Positions 47,401 through 58,311 of a stretch of 64,000 nt of DNA are shown piece after piece. Source of the stretch: Styela clava (Eukaryota; Chordata; Ascidiacea; Stolidobranchia; Styelidae); the NCBI RefSeq assembly GCF_964204865.1, contig NC_135252.1:13165383-13229382 (forward strand), written 5' to 3'. The notes below the pieces were generated by a model that was not told the DNA's origin, did no database searches, and was given only the letters and a program-made list of their open reading frames with translations. A program made the position numbers and the translations under genes. How positions within the stretch are numbered: the first letter of the stretch is position 1; each line of letters begins with the position of its first letter.

Positions 47401-48769
47401 CCAATCATTGATTGAAAACGGTCGAAAAAGTGTCAAAAGTCGAAATGGATCCGTGATGGAGATGGGAGTCGAACCAAGTCCTGAAAATTAATATGGTATA
47501 TATAAGTTGTAATCAAATGTGCAAGACAGAAGAACTGATACAAGAGCGCCAATTTTTTAATGCAAAAATTATTGGAATGAAATGGTTTAGTAAACGTTTA
47601 ACTATATCTTTTAGACTGGATGATAAAAAAAAAATTTGGGGGTCCATAATGTTGGGAATAGGGTTAATTTGTCGAATATATTGTTCGATGGAGTGAGAAA
47701 CGAGTAGTAAAAACGAATAAGGTAATTCAGGCATAGCATTGGTTTCAAATTTAATCCTGACATGTACAAGCCATCTAATCTACATTGATAAAAATAGATT
47801 TTCATCTATACGAATAAAGTTTAAAACATATAGGAAGGTCGCATTAACAAGCGCGATCTTGCTTGTACAATTCAGTAAGGTCTCCATTATTAAACTAAAT
47901 TAGACTTGTTATTATTGTTTGCATCATCATATTCTCAATACCACAGACTGTCACCTCGTTAGTTTAATTACATTGTCAAAAACTCTATCAGCGTGTATTA
48001 AATCCTAAAAAATCACTAATGCCCCATAGGAACTTCTACTTTACGATATCTTAGACATGAACACATTATTATTCAAAATATGCACAATTGGTTACTGATT
48101 ATAATTGACTGATTCAATTTTAATTCGGCAGCTCATTTGCTTGATAAAATACGACTTTGATTTTTTTTGCAATTCTCGTGATGTATTCTAACTCTGTGTT
48201 CTACCGGGTTCTGCTTTTTTAAAACTCCTTTAATTTTGTTTATTTGGATTCACTTTTTACGATATATTCAGGTAAATGTAGATGTTGATCGCTTAGCTTT
48301 AGAGCTTCTCAAGCCTGGCGCTATCTATCATAAATGTGTTACAAAAACTTTTCTGAAGTTTGGCTCAGCATGAACTAACTTAACTTGCTGATGATAACTC
48401 CGCTTTCATTACAGTAATATTAAAATAGACTCACTGACTGATTTAATACCCAATAACCCAGTATTCCTATTACGTTCACTTATCGCGGGGGTGAATCACC
48501 AAACTCAAAGTTTTCGCTCAATTTCATTTGAAAGATACGAAGCTTAGATCCTAATGAAGTTTTCAACAACAAAAACTTAAACCAAAATTCTAGTAAAACA
48601 GTGTTGAACAAGAATCGTTGATTACAATACAATCTTCAACAAGGGCTAGTGGTATCCACTTACATAGTATGATACAATAGTTTTACAGGACATATAAATC
48701 ATTATAACTGCTATGCTTACCACAGCTGATTAAAGCCAACACGAAAACCGCGATAGCAGCACGAAGCAT
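22670..48769 (-). CDS. LRP-family receptor with vitellogenin-receptor-like layout and Sushi domains (complete gene, 42-43 exons)
   Basis: One gene whose exons keep reading phase from ATG (48769) to stop, about 1990 aa. Order: signal peptide; 5 LDLa; EGF; EGF-Ca; propeller; EGF; propeller; EGF; 5 LDLa with a Thr-rich linker before the last; EGF; EGF-Ca; propeller; EGF; 2 Sushi; transmembrane helix about 1910-1931; tail with NPGY at 1967-1970. Except for Sushi this is the arrangement of insect vitellogenin receptors (two ligand-binding blocks, two EGF-precursor blocks), which take up yolk lipoproteins by clathrin-mediated endocytosis. I infer an endocytic lipoprotein/yolk receptor. The propellers are divergent: YWTD appears as YWYD, YWAQ, YWSP, FWTN, YWID. 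Splice oddities are one GC-AG intron, an 18-nt and a 28-nt exon, and a weak exon 2 donor. Exon coordinates are in the block entries. An alternative is two fused genes, but no internal start, stop or large gap supports that. Confidence 0.85.
23430..23800. repeat. Probable dispersed repeat in the last large intron
   Basis: A denser, more G+C-rich block (TCTCACGAAAGCGAGATTGA, ATCGATAAGTC and related words) with the look of an interspersed repeat, lying between the TM exon and the tail exon. There is no second copy in the window, so the call rests on composition only. Confidence 0.3.
24685..24905. mobile_element. Palindromic MITE, copy 1
   Basis: 221 bp with long inverted ends: starts GGTACTCCCGAAGTATG and ends with its complement CATACTTCGGGAGTACC. 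Inside are GGAACGTAGTATGTGTACCA and its inverse near the other end. Lies in the intron between receptor exons 39 and 40. No coding capacity. Copies at 36563 and 45421 share the core. Confidence 0.75.
26821..27160. repeat. Direct repeat, period about 183 bp, in a receptor intron
   Basis: TGAATATAAAATATCCCAGC at 26821 recurs at 27004, followed by matching sequence (GTATGTG, GCTATTGGGGAA, CACACTTGATTACATT) with point differences and small indels. Lies between exons 35 and 36. Confidence 0.75.
27203..30226 (-). CDS. Receptor block 5: EGF-Ca and propeller 3 (exons 30-35)
   Basis: Exons: 30101-30226, 29573-29748, 29115-29237, 28650-28786, 27992-28153, 27203-27477. Exon 30 is a textbook calcium-binding EGF ([21 protein letters not shown]). 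Exons 31-35 carry propeller blades with YWID, FWTN, LFYSS, LYWVL and FFWIE at the YWTD positions. Exon 32 ends at FWTNQK; reading past its donor (GTGATAA) gives a longer open stretch that is probably intron. Confidence 0.8.
30484..34289 (-). CDS. Receptor block 4: LDLa cluster 2, Thr-rich linker, LDLa, EGF (exons 24-29)
   Basis: Exons: 34170-34289, 33673-33731, 33123-33320, 32587-32713, 31787-31971, 30484-30667. Four LDLa repeats are spread over exons 23-27, several split by introns. Exon 28 begins with a Thr-rich stretch of about 45 residues (likely O-glycosylated) and starts a fifth LDLa that exon 29 finishes ([11 protein letters not shown] joined to [14 protein letters not shown]). An EGF repeat follows in exon 29. 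The exon 28 donor is TGG|GCAAGT, a GC-AG intron: using the nearby GT instead would break the frame and the LDLa consensus. Confidence 0.8.
30668..31786. other. Receptor intron 28 (GC-AG)
   Basis: Begins (minus strand) GCAAGTAG and ends TATTTCAG. Holds an (AT)n tract near 30674-30689 and no other feature I can support; open frames on the plus strand at 30994-31365 have no coding support. Confidence 0.5.
34529..38536 (-). CDS. Receptor block 3: EGF-C, propeller 2, EGF-D (exons 15-23)
   Basis: Exons: 38390-38536, 38118-38210, 37915-38026, 37740-37844, 37379-37606, 36162-36331, 35715-35834, 35049-35159, 34529-34645. Exon 15 is an EGF (NPCSKFNC...CVCPDN). Exons 16-22 form the second propeller (VYFPG, IYWSP, VVYIAG). 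Exon 22 ends with the first half of an EGF (PCTHFCFP) completed by exon 23 ([16 protein letters not shown]), after which the first LDLa of cluster 2 begins. Exon 18 has the least certain borders, but its phases fit on both sides. Confidence 0.75.
36563..36758. mobile_element. Palindromic MITE, copy 2
   Basis: 196 bp, GGTACTCTTGAAGTTTGTGA... to ...CTTCGTGAGTACC, with the same core as copy 1 (CGGAACGTAGTATGTGTACC, CTTGTAATAGAACTAAAAT). Lies between receptor exons 19 and 20. Confidence 0.75.
39024..42674 (-). CDS. Receptor block 2: EGF-Ca and propeller 1 (exons 8-14)
   Basis: Exons: 42499-42674, 41613-41740, 41006-41159, 40375-40497, 40160-40256, 39613-39844, 39024-39240. Exon 8 holds a calcium-binding EGF (DINECEE start, then the C-x-C-x-GY end). 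Exons 9-14 hold the repeated blades of a six-bladed LRP-type propeller with degenerate YWTD motifs (YVWLEQ, YWAQ, YWYD). In exon 10 the nearer CAG acceptor would give an immediate stop; the TTGCTTCAG site 14 bp on keeps the frame. Propellers in this family help release ligand at endosomal pH; that role is known for LDLR and inferred here. Confidence 0.8.
40578..40725. repeat. Repeat rich in GAGTC/GACTC words
   Basis: Contains repeated and inverted forms of AAGTCcGAGTCcGA and CGGACTCGAG, as in many DNA-transposon-derived repeats. Lies in the intron between receptor exons 10 and 11. No boundaries or TSD could be set. Confidence 0.35.
42675..44388. other. Receptor intron 7
   Basis: 1.7-kb intron between the first two EGF exons. 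AT-rich; no exon, RNA or defined repeat was recognised. Confidence 0.5.
44389..48769 (-). CDS. Receptor block 1: signal peptide, LDLa 1-5, EGF-A (exons 1-7)
   Basis: Exons: 48721-48769, 47304-47480, 46922-47046, 46611-46774, 46094-46200, 44935-45118, 44389-44469. Exon 1 encodes the signal peptide [16 protein letters not shown]. Exons 2-6 each carry one LDL-receptor class A repeat with the calcium-cage motif ([47 protein letters not shown]). Exon 2's repeat lacks the first Cys pair, and its donor (A|GTTCAG) is weak but is the only one that fits the next phase. Exon 7 is an EGF repeat with four visible Cys. This is the first ligand-binding cluster. Confidence 0.85.
45421..45530. mobile_element. 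Short relative of the palindromic MITE, copy 3
   Basis: 110 bp with ends GGTGCTCTCGAAGTA and, inverted, TACTTCCTGAGCGCC, and the shared core CAGTATGTGTACCAGGTTAG. Internally shortened compared with copies 1 and 2. Lies between receptor exons 5 and 6. Confidence 0.6.
47481..48720. other. Receptor intron 1
   Basis: 1.2-kb first intron, starting GTAAGC on the minus strand. No other feature recognised; it could hold regulatory sites, but none can be named from sequence alone. Confidence 0.45.
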
Positions 48770-50338
48770 TTTCAGTATCTTTCCCTTAGTTTTTTCAAAA
48801 TAACTTTCAAACAGTCAAACCATGCAGCAGCAAATGTCTAAACAGCTTGCTTGCTATACGTCGGATACTAAGTGAATGATTAGAGAATCTTTTGCTCGGT
48901 CACTTCCGATAATACGCGTAAACTGTCTTTACTATTTTCCACATTTTGATAATTTATTGATCAGATCGTAACGTCATCAGGAATTTTATTTATACGTGTC
49001 TCACTTTACTACTGATATTTTCATTAACAGAAAAATATTTCGCTTTCATTCATAAATATGCCATGGAAAACTTTGTACACTCTGTTTTTATTGGTATAGA
49101 ATGCGTTACGAATATCCACATTTGCTGTATAATATCTTGAAACTGTGTTATATGGATGAATAGTTTAAAAAGATGTTATAGTTTAAATACTTTGAAATTA
49201 CTGAATTGATTTGATTTAAAACTCCATTAATTGTCAGTAGTTTATATGCACAGAGTTGATTTGACACATTGTAGAATACCAAAGCTAAATGTATTGAATG
49301 CTAGTTTTTCAAGTTAATGTTGGTATTGATCTGAAGTCCGATCTAGACCCCAGCGCCCAAACAAAGCCGAGAACTTCACTCGAGATCAATTAAACAGTGT
49401 ATAATTGTATGTAGTACGACAAAGAATAATCCATTTCATTTTAAACATGATTATCTTCTTCAAGAAGCAAAATACGAAATAATTGCCAATGCTTCCATAA
49501 CCGCTTTTGCTATGGAACGAAGATCGCTCTCTTGCGGATATGCCACATGAAAAGGAAATTTATGAAAGTAAGCATTTGATATCAAAGGAATAATATTATT
49601 CGATTATATCAAAGGATAATTATAATTAATGTACTAATAAAAATCAAAAAAAAGTTCGACAAAAATCAATAAATATTTTAGATAGATGACGAGCAATGGC
49701 CTGTCCCCGGGTTACAATTACAAAAATTTGAAACTATTGTGTCACTGTTTCCGAAGACATGGACAGAGAAAATAAGGGAGTTGTAACTCATAACCAACCA
49801 GCGGTACCTGGAGCACCAGATGACGGCAAATTAAATAGATGGTGCTCTCATACAGTTTTTGATATGAACTTATTATGCTTTCAATATAAATGGAGCAGAC
49901 TTTTCCTATAGAGTAGAACCCCGATGTGTTTATAATAATACAGCCTCTGTTTAGAAACCCGATGAAGGTAAAACACGAAAATTGTAATTACAAAAAGTTA
50001 CCAACTAGTTACCTAATTAACGTTTCAGAGACACTGAGGGTGGAAAAAGTCAAAACTAACCAGCGACTATACGAAACGTTCACGAGACAGCGTGCAGTTT
50101 AGCAATGTTTTCTTGTATAATTGTACGCCACAGAATTCAAAGATTTATTTAATGATAACAAAATTCGAGGCTGAATTGTTTTTTCCACGATTGAAATCAA
50201 ATTTCTGATATGCTTCTGCTGAAACAGAATTCGCAGAATTATTAATACCAGGAAAACGGGGAGTGAAAGATTGGTTCCCGGGTGATAATGACAATAATTT
50301 AACATAATTGAAGTAATAATCTTTTATAGACATGATCC
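48770..50338. other. Receptor upstream region
   Basis: No gene seen. The receptor promoter must lie here, but I find no convincing TATA box near the ATG. Confidence 0.4.
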
Positions 50339-50701
50339 CAGTGATGGGATTCAATTTTTTTGTCAGCCGGTTCCATCACAAAAGTTACATTTTTCTGCCA
50401 GTTCTGTTACAAAAAGTCACATTTTTTTAGCAAATAAACTGATTATTTTTACTTACTAATTAACATTTCAAAATAATGGTTAAGTAAGCATCATTATGTC
50501 AAAATCAGCATCGAAATGAAAAAATAAAACACGTGAGCTACTTGATCTCAACAATCTGTGTGTCAGATAAGATGCAAAAATCCATTAACAGTAACCAGTA
50601 ATGCTAACCGGTTCGCTGATCTCATATAATTCCGTCTCAATCCCGCGAGACGGTTTCATAGAACCGGTGCGTACCGGCTGAATCCCACCACTGCATGAAC
50701 C
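50331..50701. mobile_element. 355-bp hAT-type MITE with near-perfect 8-bp TSD
   Basis: Element 50339-50693. Flanks CATGATCC (50331-50338) and CATGAACC (50694-50701) match in 7 of 8 bases. Left end CAGTGATGGGATTCAA; right end, read inward, CAGTGGTGGGATTCAG. Both match the CAGTGGYGGGATTCA hAT-type terminus. No transposase. Confidence 0.75.
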
Positions 50702-50835
50702 ATGTTTAAGTACTGAAAATTTGTAATCGATTGGTCTATCAGTTTCAGAGAAAAGAGCACAACAACAACCCCAATACCCACAACAAGAACCACTGCGACA
50801 AGTTTGTAAAACGATCAACAGGTCCACCCCCGTGT
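50702..50835 (+). repeat. Dispersed repeat, copy 1
   Basis: ACTGAAAATTT...TCAG...GAGAAAAG, then a CAACAA-rich tract, AACAAGAACCAC, AAACGAT and CGTGTCCAAT. The same words occur in the same order at 57305-57460, and the first block appears inverted near 62160-62200. Confidence 0.5.
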
Positions 50836-50869
50836 CCAATCGCTATAACTAACCACGTTTTAACTATCT

Positions 50870-51790
50870 TACGACTTTACAGGAATTGTATAGGGAAGTT
50901 GTCTTGGTCCCATGTTTTTTATTTTATTTATCAATGATATCTCCAATTGCCCTAATCTATTGACCAAATTATTCGCAGATGACACAGGTCTTCTTGACAG
51001 TGCAAAATCGACAACCCCGCAAAACATGTAAATATAGAAATGAAAAAGGTCTTTGGTTGGATAATTCGTAGCAAGCTATAACAATCAATATGAATAAGTT
51101 CAAGATTGTTCACATACTCCCTAAACATAGCTCCCAAGTGATGTCAATTTCTATCAACATCAATTGAACAGAGTTAGAATCTGTTCTTTTCTACAATTAT
51201 CTGGGACTAAATATAGACAATCTTTTACGTTGGGATATCCACGTCATTTGACGTCAATGATATTCGGAACAATTTTCGCGTTCTGTAGGTGTGTTGAGTA
51301 AACTTCGATCTTTTATTGTTATATTGATATATCTACTCTCGAAACGTCTACACCAGACTTTTTCTATCAATGCACCCCACATTGTAAACACGTGATTATA
51401 TGGGACTAGATCACCTCCAAAATTCCCCAGACTAATTTTTGGAACAGCACTTGCTTCAAGTGATTCCGTCGAAATGGGAAATTACCCATTCATCTGTTGG
51501 TATTATGGCTCTTTAATTACTATAACCTTTACTATATATTCTATGGTAATCGATGTTTGTTAGATATTTCATAGGTTACTCACCGTCAATATCAGTAGTT
51601 TCAAAAATCTAAAATACCAACTTTTTGAATTAGGTATTAGAACCTCGGGTGTCCCAGCTCGCTAACCAGCTTTAGTTCTCGCGACTTCCCTTTCTCAGTA
51701 AAACTGTGTGAATTATCATTTTCTCGTAATTTGTGCTTGTTATATATTTATTTCTACGGGTTGGAAAAAATAAACTTGACTTGACGTAAG
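50870..51790 (+). mobile_element. Decayed 3' half of a CR1/L2-like LINE
   Basis: Plus-strand RT motifs in order: FILFINDISNCPNL, LFADDTGLL (the intact FADD catalytic box, near 50970-50995), then NYLGLNIDNLLRWD and GVLSKLRSFIVILIY typical of the RT thumb and C-terminal region. Stops and frameshifts break it throughout. It differs in sequence from the LINE at 4740-6130, so it is a second family. Confidence 0.7.
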
Positions 51791-54734
51791 TTGATATAAA
51801 AGGCATTGATTGAATGTTATCTCAGAACACAATACAAAATCAGTAGGCCTAATGCAAATATCGGGTAGCGACACAGATTTTCCAAACATCAGACCGCAGG
51901 AGTACACAATTGTAAATGCACTAGAAACGTTAACAGGCACATTGACAGAGTCAGATTGTCGACATTTTTCAAACTGAACATGTTGACTGTACAATTCAGT
52001 AAATATGGACTCCTGTCCAGAACGATGGTATTTTATGTTGCCATAGAAATTGTGCATCATTAGTTTATAAACGCAAAATACAAGTTCAAAATGAAAAATT
52101 AAACGTTTGGTGAATACAGGAAGAGGTCTCAATAAGCAAACATATTGTGCAATTCTAAAATCACATACAAGCTCTTACTAATACCAAGCTGTTAATCTAA
52201 CGAGATGAAACGGTTCTCGTTTACTTTTTCGGTATTCTACTGTATCCCTCCATTTACTATTTCATTTTGTATTTGAAACGAATTGTGAAGTGGAACTATT
52301 GAAAGTTGGAAATTGTAAGCCGGACTGGCTTGTGCTTGTTTTTAAATATTTATATTATATATTCAATATTATATTATTTATTTATATATAATATCATACA
52401 ATATTATACGTAAAAAGTATATAATTAAATCTCAAATCTTTCATATTCTATAATATAGCATACGATTATTTTATGTCAACGACAAATTATCAAATGAATA
52501 CAGAACTGTTAATTCGACGATTAAGTTCACACGATTGTTGATTGCGGACTCTCTGGCGCTAGGGCGCTATTAGTGGAGAATATAAATAGAAATAAGCGTG
52601 ACAAAAATTTGTCCTAATACTATATATTTAGTCTGATAAATATAGATGTATAAGAAAGGTGACAAACTTTGGTGTCATCACGTAGATAATAATTTTATCA
52701 AGGATATATAGTGATGAAAGAAATTGAGGAAAAATCTAATACTTTTATGGCATTAATTAAGACACCAAATTCTCAAACTTTCTCAGCTCCTAATCGAGTT
52801 CGTAGTTATTTGATCTGGTAAATGCACATTAACTTACAAATACATTAATTACATGACTAATTAAAACTTTTTCAGGAATATAACTGGATTTATACAAACT
52901 TACAGTGGGGGAGTTGCAATAGAAGTAGCCACTGGAAGACTAATACTTTAATGTTTGTATGGGGTTCGATATTTTACCCAAACTTTTGCATTTTTTGCGA
53001 ATTACGTGAAACTAGTCCGCCATCTTTTTGATATTCCAGGTACACAAACATGGCCATACCTGCGGTAATGGGAATTATTATACGGCGTAGAATCGAAGCG
53101 TTTGAATTGGATTGTCGTGGTTATAATATATTATTTTTCAATCTCATTCTAATTTCACGTTGGCGAAATTTCTTTCAAGTGTTTGTGGACTGGTGACAAT
53201 CACTTCAAACTAGTTTTTGTTATGTAGACACGTTAGCGAAAACAGTGACCATTGAAAATTTTAGTTGTTGATAGTTCGACTACAAATACTTGAATAATTT
53301 GTTTTTCATTTTCGTTGAGGTAATTAAAAAGTTTATGGGTTTTGTTTTTGGTTCAACTCTTACATAGATTTACATAAAGAACCCGTTTCAAACGAAGTCA
53401 ATGGGTTAACTTTCTTGCACAATAAACGTGTATATGACATATTTGCTTGGCATTTCCTTTTAAATTAAACTTGATTTATGTACAAAATTCAAATCTATTA
53501 CAAATTACACATTTGCACCAACGTGATAGGCTAGATTAATTTCCGGCTAAATATGTTTGATCCCGTACATGAAGAAATATATTTTGCTCGGCAATAGACA
53601 CACGTAACACAAAATTCCATTATAGCTCATTTTAGTCAATCTTATATCTGAAGTACATCACGTATATCCATCGGTCTGAGATATTCGGACAAAACAACAA
53701 CATTTTGTAATGAGACATTATTTCCAAATTAGTATTGCGTCTCATTATCTACACATCGCTTATTTGGCCGCGCTTAAAATTCACAAAATTCAATTTCAAC
53801 GATCGGATTTACTACCAACCTTTATGCAATCAAGTTTGATTACACACTGAAGTGATTACCCTGATAAACGTGTGAATAATTACGATATTTAGTATGCCGT
53901 ATTGATCATATAGCAAATCATGCATTACGGTAGGTTTCAATTTGATTTAAAAGCAATGTGAATTTTTAAAAGCGGTTATTTCCTACTCTATCTTTGAACA
54001 GACAACAATTCGAAAATGTAAATGTTGTTAATTAATTAATTTAAACGTAAGCAACTGTTAATGACGCAGTTATATCATTAGCTTTCATTAGGAGCATAGG
54101 ACGCAGCATAGTGCTAATGGTCGCTTAAATATTGGTAGTTATTTGCGCTCGATGGTTTTGTGTAAACGTTGTGACACCGTGAAACGGAAAGCGCTAATGC
54201 ATTTCACTTACGCCCGTTTTTCTTTTCGTCGCTTTTCAGTTTAGCGTAGAGTTCTTTGTCATATGTTCATAGAGTTCAATGTCATATGTCGATGAGAGCC
54301 ATGGCTCGTTTATTAGAGAGGAAAGGCGTTCAAAAATAGAAATTTTATTGCAAGATGTGACAAATTGCTGTTACTTCTATATTTTTATCCAGGTGTTATA
54401 ACAGTTGACGTTTCAAGTGGTATTTAAAAAAAAGCTTTGAAAGCTATTTACTAACCTCGTATGAGCTCATATTTTCTATAATAAATCAACTTGAATATCA
54501 CACATTTTTAAGTAGGCTAAATAATATAAAATATTTTCGCAAGATTTTAGTTTATAATTAACAGTGGGGTTTTAATTTCTAATGTGCTTTTGAAAGTTGA
54601 TGGTCTCTAATTTTTAAAAATCTTTTAAAACTTCAGAAAATTCTTCTTTTGACTAAATGAGCTTACATTTTGATTAAAGATTAGAATTGTTAAAGAATAG
54701 AGTACATATGTCAGTACATGATATATGACACAAA
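51791..54734. other. Intergenic region with AT-rich tract
   Basis: An AT-rich, partly palindromic tract lies near 52345-52450. Open frames such as 51740-52132 (minus) overlap the LINE 3' end and show no domain. No gene supported. Confidence 0.45.
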
Positions 54735-57700
54735 ATGCCAAATAGTACCTCACATCTCGAAGAAAGTGGAGTTTGGTGTGGAGAAGAAGACAGTGGAGGC
54801 GAATTTAATGAAATTGGGACCGGACAAAGATCTTCTTCAAAGATTAAAAATGTTCTGAACAAGCACAGGTAACCAATAAAAATTTAAGAGAATTCACCGG
54901 CGTATTTGTACAAATTTTTCAATTATAAACAATTGAATTGGTCAAAATCAGATAAACCAACTCAACTCAGCAAAGCCGCAGCAAAGTACCTGAACATAAC
55001 TCACTCAAAAGTTAACTTGCAAGTAAAATGCTACGATTCAAAATAATTTATCAATTAATTTGCCAATCCACACAAATCTTGAAGCGAGTTCAATGTAGAA
55101 GCTCACTAATAGGTTGAAACTTTTGGTAATAAGAAAGTAACTAGCCCGTGAATTTGTTCTTTCTTACTGTGTATCAAGTACAATGGCTGGAGATTTTTTG
55201 GTGCTTTATACTTCTGAAATATATTTAAATCAAATGTAAAATATCAACGTTTTCAAAGCAGAAAATTATACCTAATTAAACTCATATTTCTTGTGTAGCT
55301 TTGAATGAATTGAATGAATTTTAATGAATTGCATATTACATTTAAATGGATATATACTATAATTCTCTGCAAGATGCAATAATTTGCTTGTTTTGTAGCA
55401 GCAATTAGATTAGATCAACCGATTCGAAAATAAAATGCATGAAACAAAGACGCAACAAAGTTGTTCCCGAAATATCGTCTGACAGAAGCGTGATAAATTG
55501 AAACCTATATAGAAACTGTATGCAAATGCAATGATGAACTGTTAACTCGTGTCGTCAGATATTCCAAATTTCAACTATTATTTCCATTCGGTCAATAATG
55601 CATCCTTTACGTATATATTATATCACGTTGGAATATTTTATATTTCACACAAGAAAATTCCATTAGATTTAATGTTTATTTCAAAAAGTTTATATGTCAA
55701 AAATGTCTGTAGTTTTAATCACATTGATTTGTCTGAGATTTAAAAAAAATAAAGAAAAGAAATTCCAAGAATTTGAAACTTGTTTATAAAAACAGAATCG
55801 TGATTGTGGTAACTTCATTTATAGATAATACTTACTAATTGTGTAAGTAAGGATTGAGTATTCACGAATGCTATTTTTGCCTAATGAATACATCTATTTT
55901 AAAAACACAATAGGTGTAAAGTGTGCTTCATGAAAACAAGAAAGCAATGCTCAAATATATATACATGGGTATGAATACCAAATTACAAACATTTCTAACG
56001 TATAATTCGAGCTAAACGTTAAAAGAAATGTATCGAGTATTATATGAAGATGTCTATGTGAATTACAAAACCCAGTGAAACTACGTATGAAAACTCGGGT
56101 CAGTAGGACAGTAAATGTCATAACTTTCTAGCGACTTGGTCCATTTCTGTAATGAAGCAAATCAACAAGCATTTGTGTCCGTGAAGTAAACTTATCACGA
56201 GTTTGATAGAATAGGTTATGTTAAGTTAATAACATTATGACTCAAAAGTGAAAAAGTATTTGGAGCTTTTTACTTAATACACAATTTGAGAGGTTGACAT
56301 TGATGTTTTTTTTTAATATTTGGAAAACAAAAACCAGTTTCTGACTAAACAAAAGTTGCAAATGGATAATATAAAAGGAAGAAAAAAATAAATAAAATAA
56401 AAATTTAGTGTCGCATAGACATTGAATTAAACTTAAAGTAGCGTGTACATTGTAGCATTCTGACACCGAATCATGCGTTGTTCGCTGATTGCAATCTCAA
56501 GTCCACATCAAATAAAAACTGGCAACAAAATACAATTACCAATTAAAGTACACACTGTCTATTTTTATAACTTACGTGTGTATAATGTTTTGCGTCAGTT
56601 TGAAAATTGTAACGTTGCCATATGCGCCTAGAACAAACATTTTAATGATTATTTGATAAACGTCATAAGGATTGATTGCGTAGTTCGAAATTATCTTCTG
56701 ACTAACAATAGATAAACCGGATAATTGGCAATAGCTTAGTACAAAATCATATATTACAATTTGAAAGTAATAAAAAAACGAAAATTTGGCAGCAAGTTGT
56801 AACTTCATTTCTATTTTAGTTGACTCTTACTTAAAATAGAGAAAATTCAATACAAATTGCCATAATATTCAGACAATTAGCCCGCGACAAAACGTTCGAA
56901 ATTAATGTTTCGATTAACATTTTCATAGCAAATTTTCCCAAGGCATGTGTAGACAGACATTCATGGTTAAGGTAAAGACTTCGCTATAATTCTATTGGGC
57001 ATCCAAACATTCTCAATAATTATAGCAGGAGTGCTTACAAATCACAGTAAAAACAAGAGAGCTATGCTTAAATATATGGACACGTTACGCTGAAATTCAC
57101 CGTGGTAGGGTACGGTAACTTACCAGCAGGCTTGATCACGGAACCTGTTCGCTGATCACGTGATCAATATATGTTTGCGGAATCGCCACATGGTGGCAAA
57201 TTCTGATGACGTCATAGCTCAAAATGAAAACAAATCCCATAAAGCTCACAGGAATATTTGAAATTAATAAAAGTAACAGCCTAGAAAAAAATTCCCTCTT
57301 TAAAGACTGAAAATTTCAAAGCAATCGGTTCAGTAATCAAAGAGAAAAGCGACTTTTTAAAAACGTGTTAAAGAACAAGAACATCAAGAATAAGAACAAC
57401 AAGAACCACAACAACATAATAGTGAAACGATAGTTATTTACACTAACGTGTCCAATAAAAAGGATGGTTTGGTGTTATCCTACAATGCAGCCGAAATAAA
57501 CACTACTTTATGGTCCAATCTGGGTTTACATCCTTACATTGTATATGTATGATATTGTTCATTGAATGCTTATCTTATATATATCATAGTAAATAATAGC
57601 ACGAGATTTTTTTCATTCCTAGTGGAGGATCTGTCGACGCTTCGGAAGATGTACAAATAGTAGACGTAAAAGAAATTGAACCGACAGAAAGATACCGATC

Positions 57701-58279
57701 AAGAAGCAATTCCCATCAAAAATTCAAAAGAAGTTTCAAAAGAAAATCCTCTAAACGAGGAACGAACGATTCGGTCAAAATACCAGTTCTTTCAAGAAAA
57801 CGAAGATCGTCATCATTTTCAAAAGTCTTCAACTACAATCGCAGGGCTGAAAGTATGCATATATTTGAGTTCATATAGTGGATAGTTTTTCTTCAAACCT
57901 TGATTTGATGTACTGAATAAAATTCTAGCCTTATTCCAATGTTTCATATGTGAAGCGTCCTTCAACAGTTCACAGCGACTAACGCTAAATGCTATATTAG
58001 GGAAATCTTAGCTAAGGTAATTCCTGAAAATCAGAACCCGTTTTTGTATCAACTATGCCAACATTAAATATGATGATACCTATAAAATAATTTCGAATGT
58101 TAAAATTTTATCTTGGAGGATCGAATGGCATAATGTATTTCTAATGAACTCTTTGATTTTCACATTAAGCAAGGGGGAAGGAACATACTCTCTTCCTATC
58201 CAGGTAAAATTATTGAACTATTTGTCGTTGGAAGAGCGTTGTAATATCTGGTTAGAGTTCACTTTACCAACCCTGCTAA

Positions 58280-58311
<32 letters not shown>

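Noticed and set aside
51740..52132. 130-aa minus-strand frame
   Set aside because: Overlaps the 3' end of the decayed LINE, shows no domain or splice context and has ordinary AT-rich composition.
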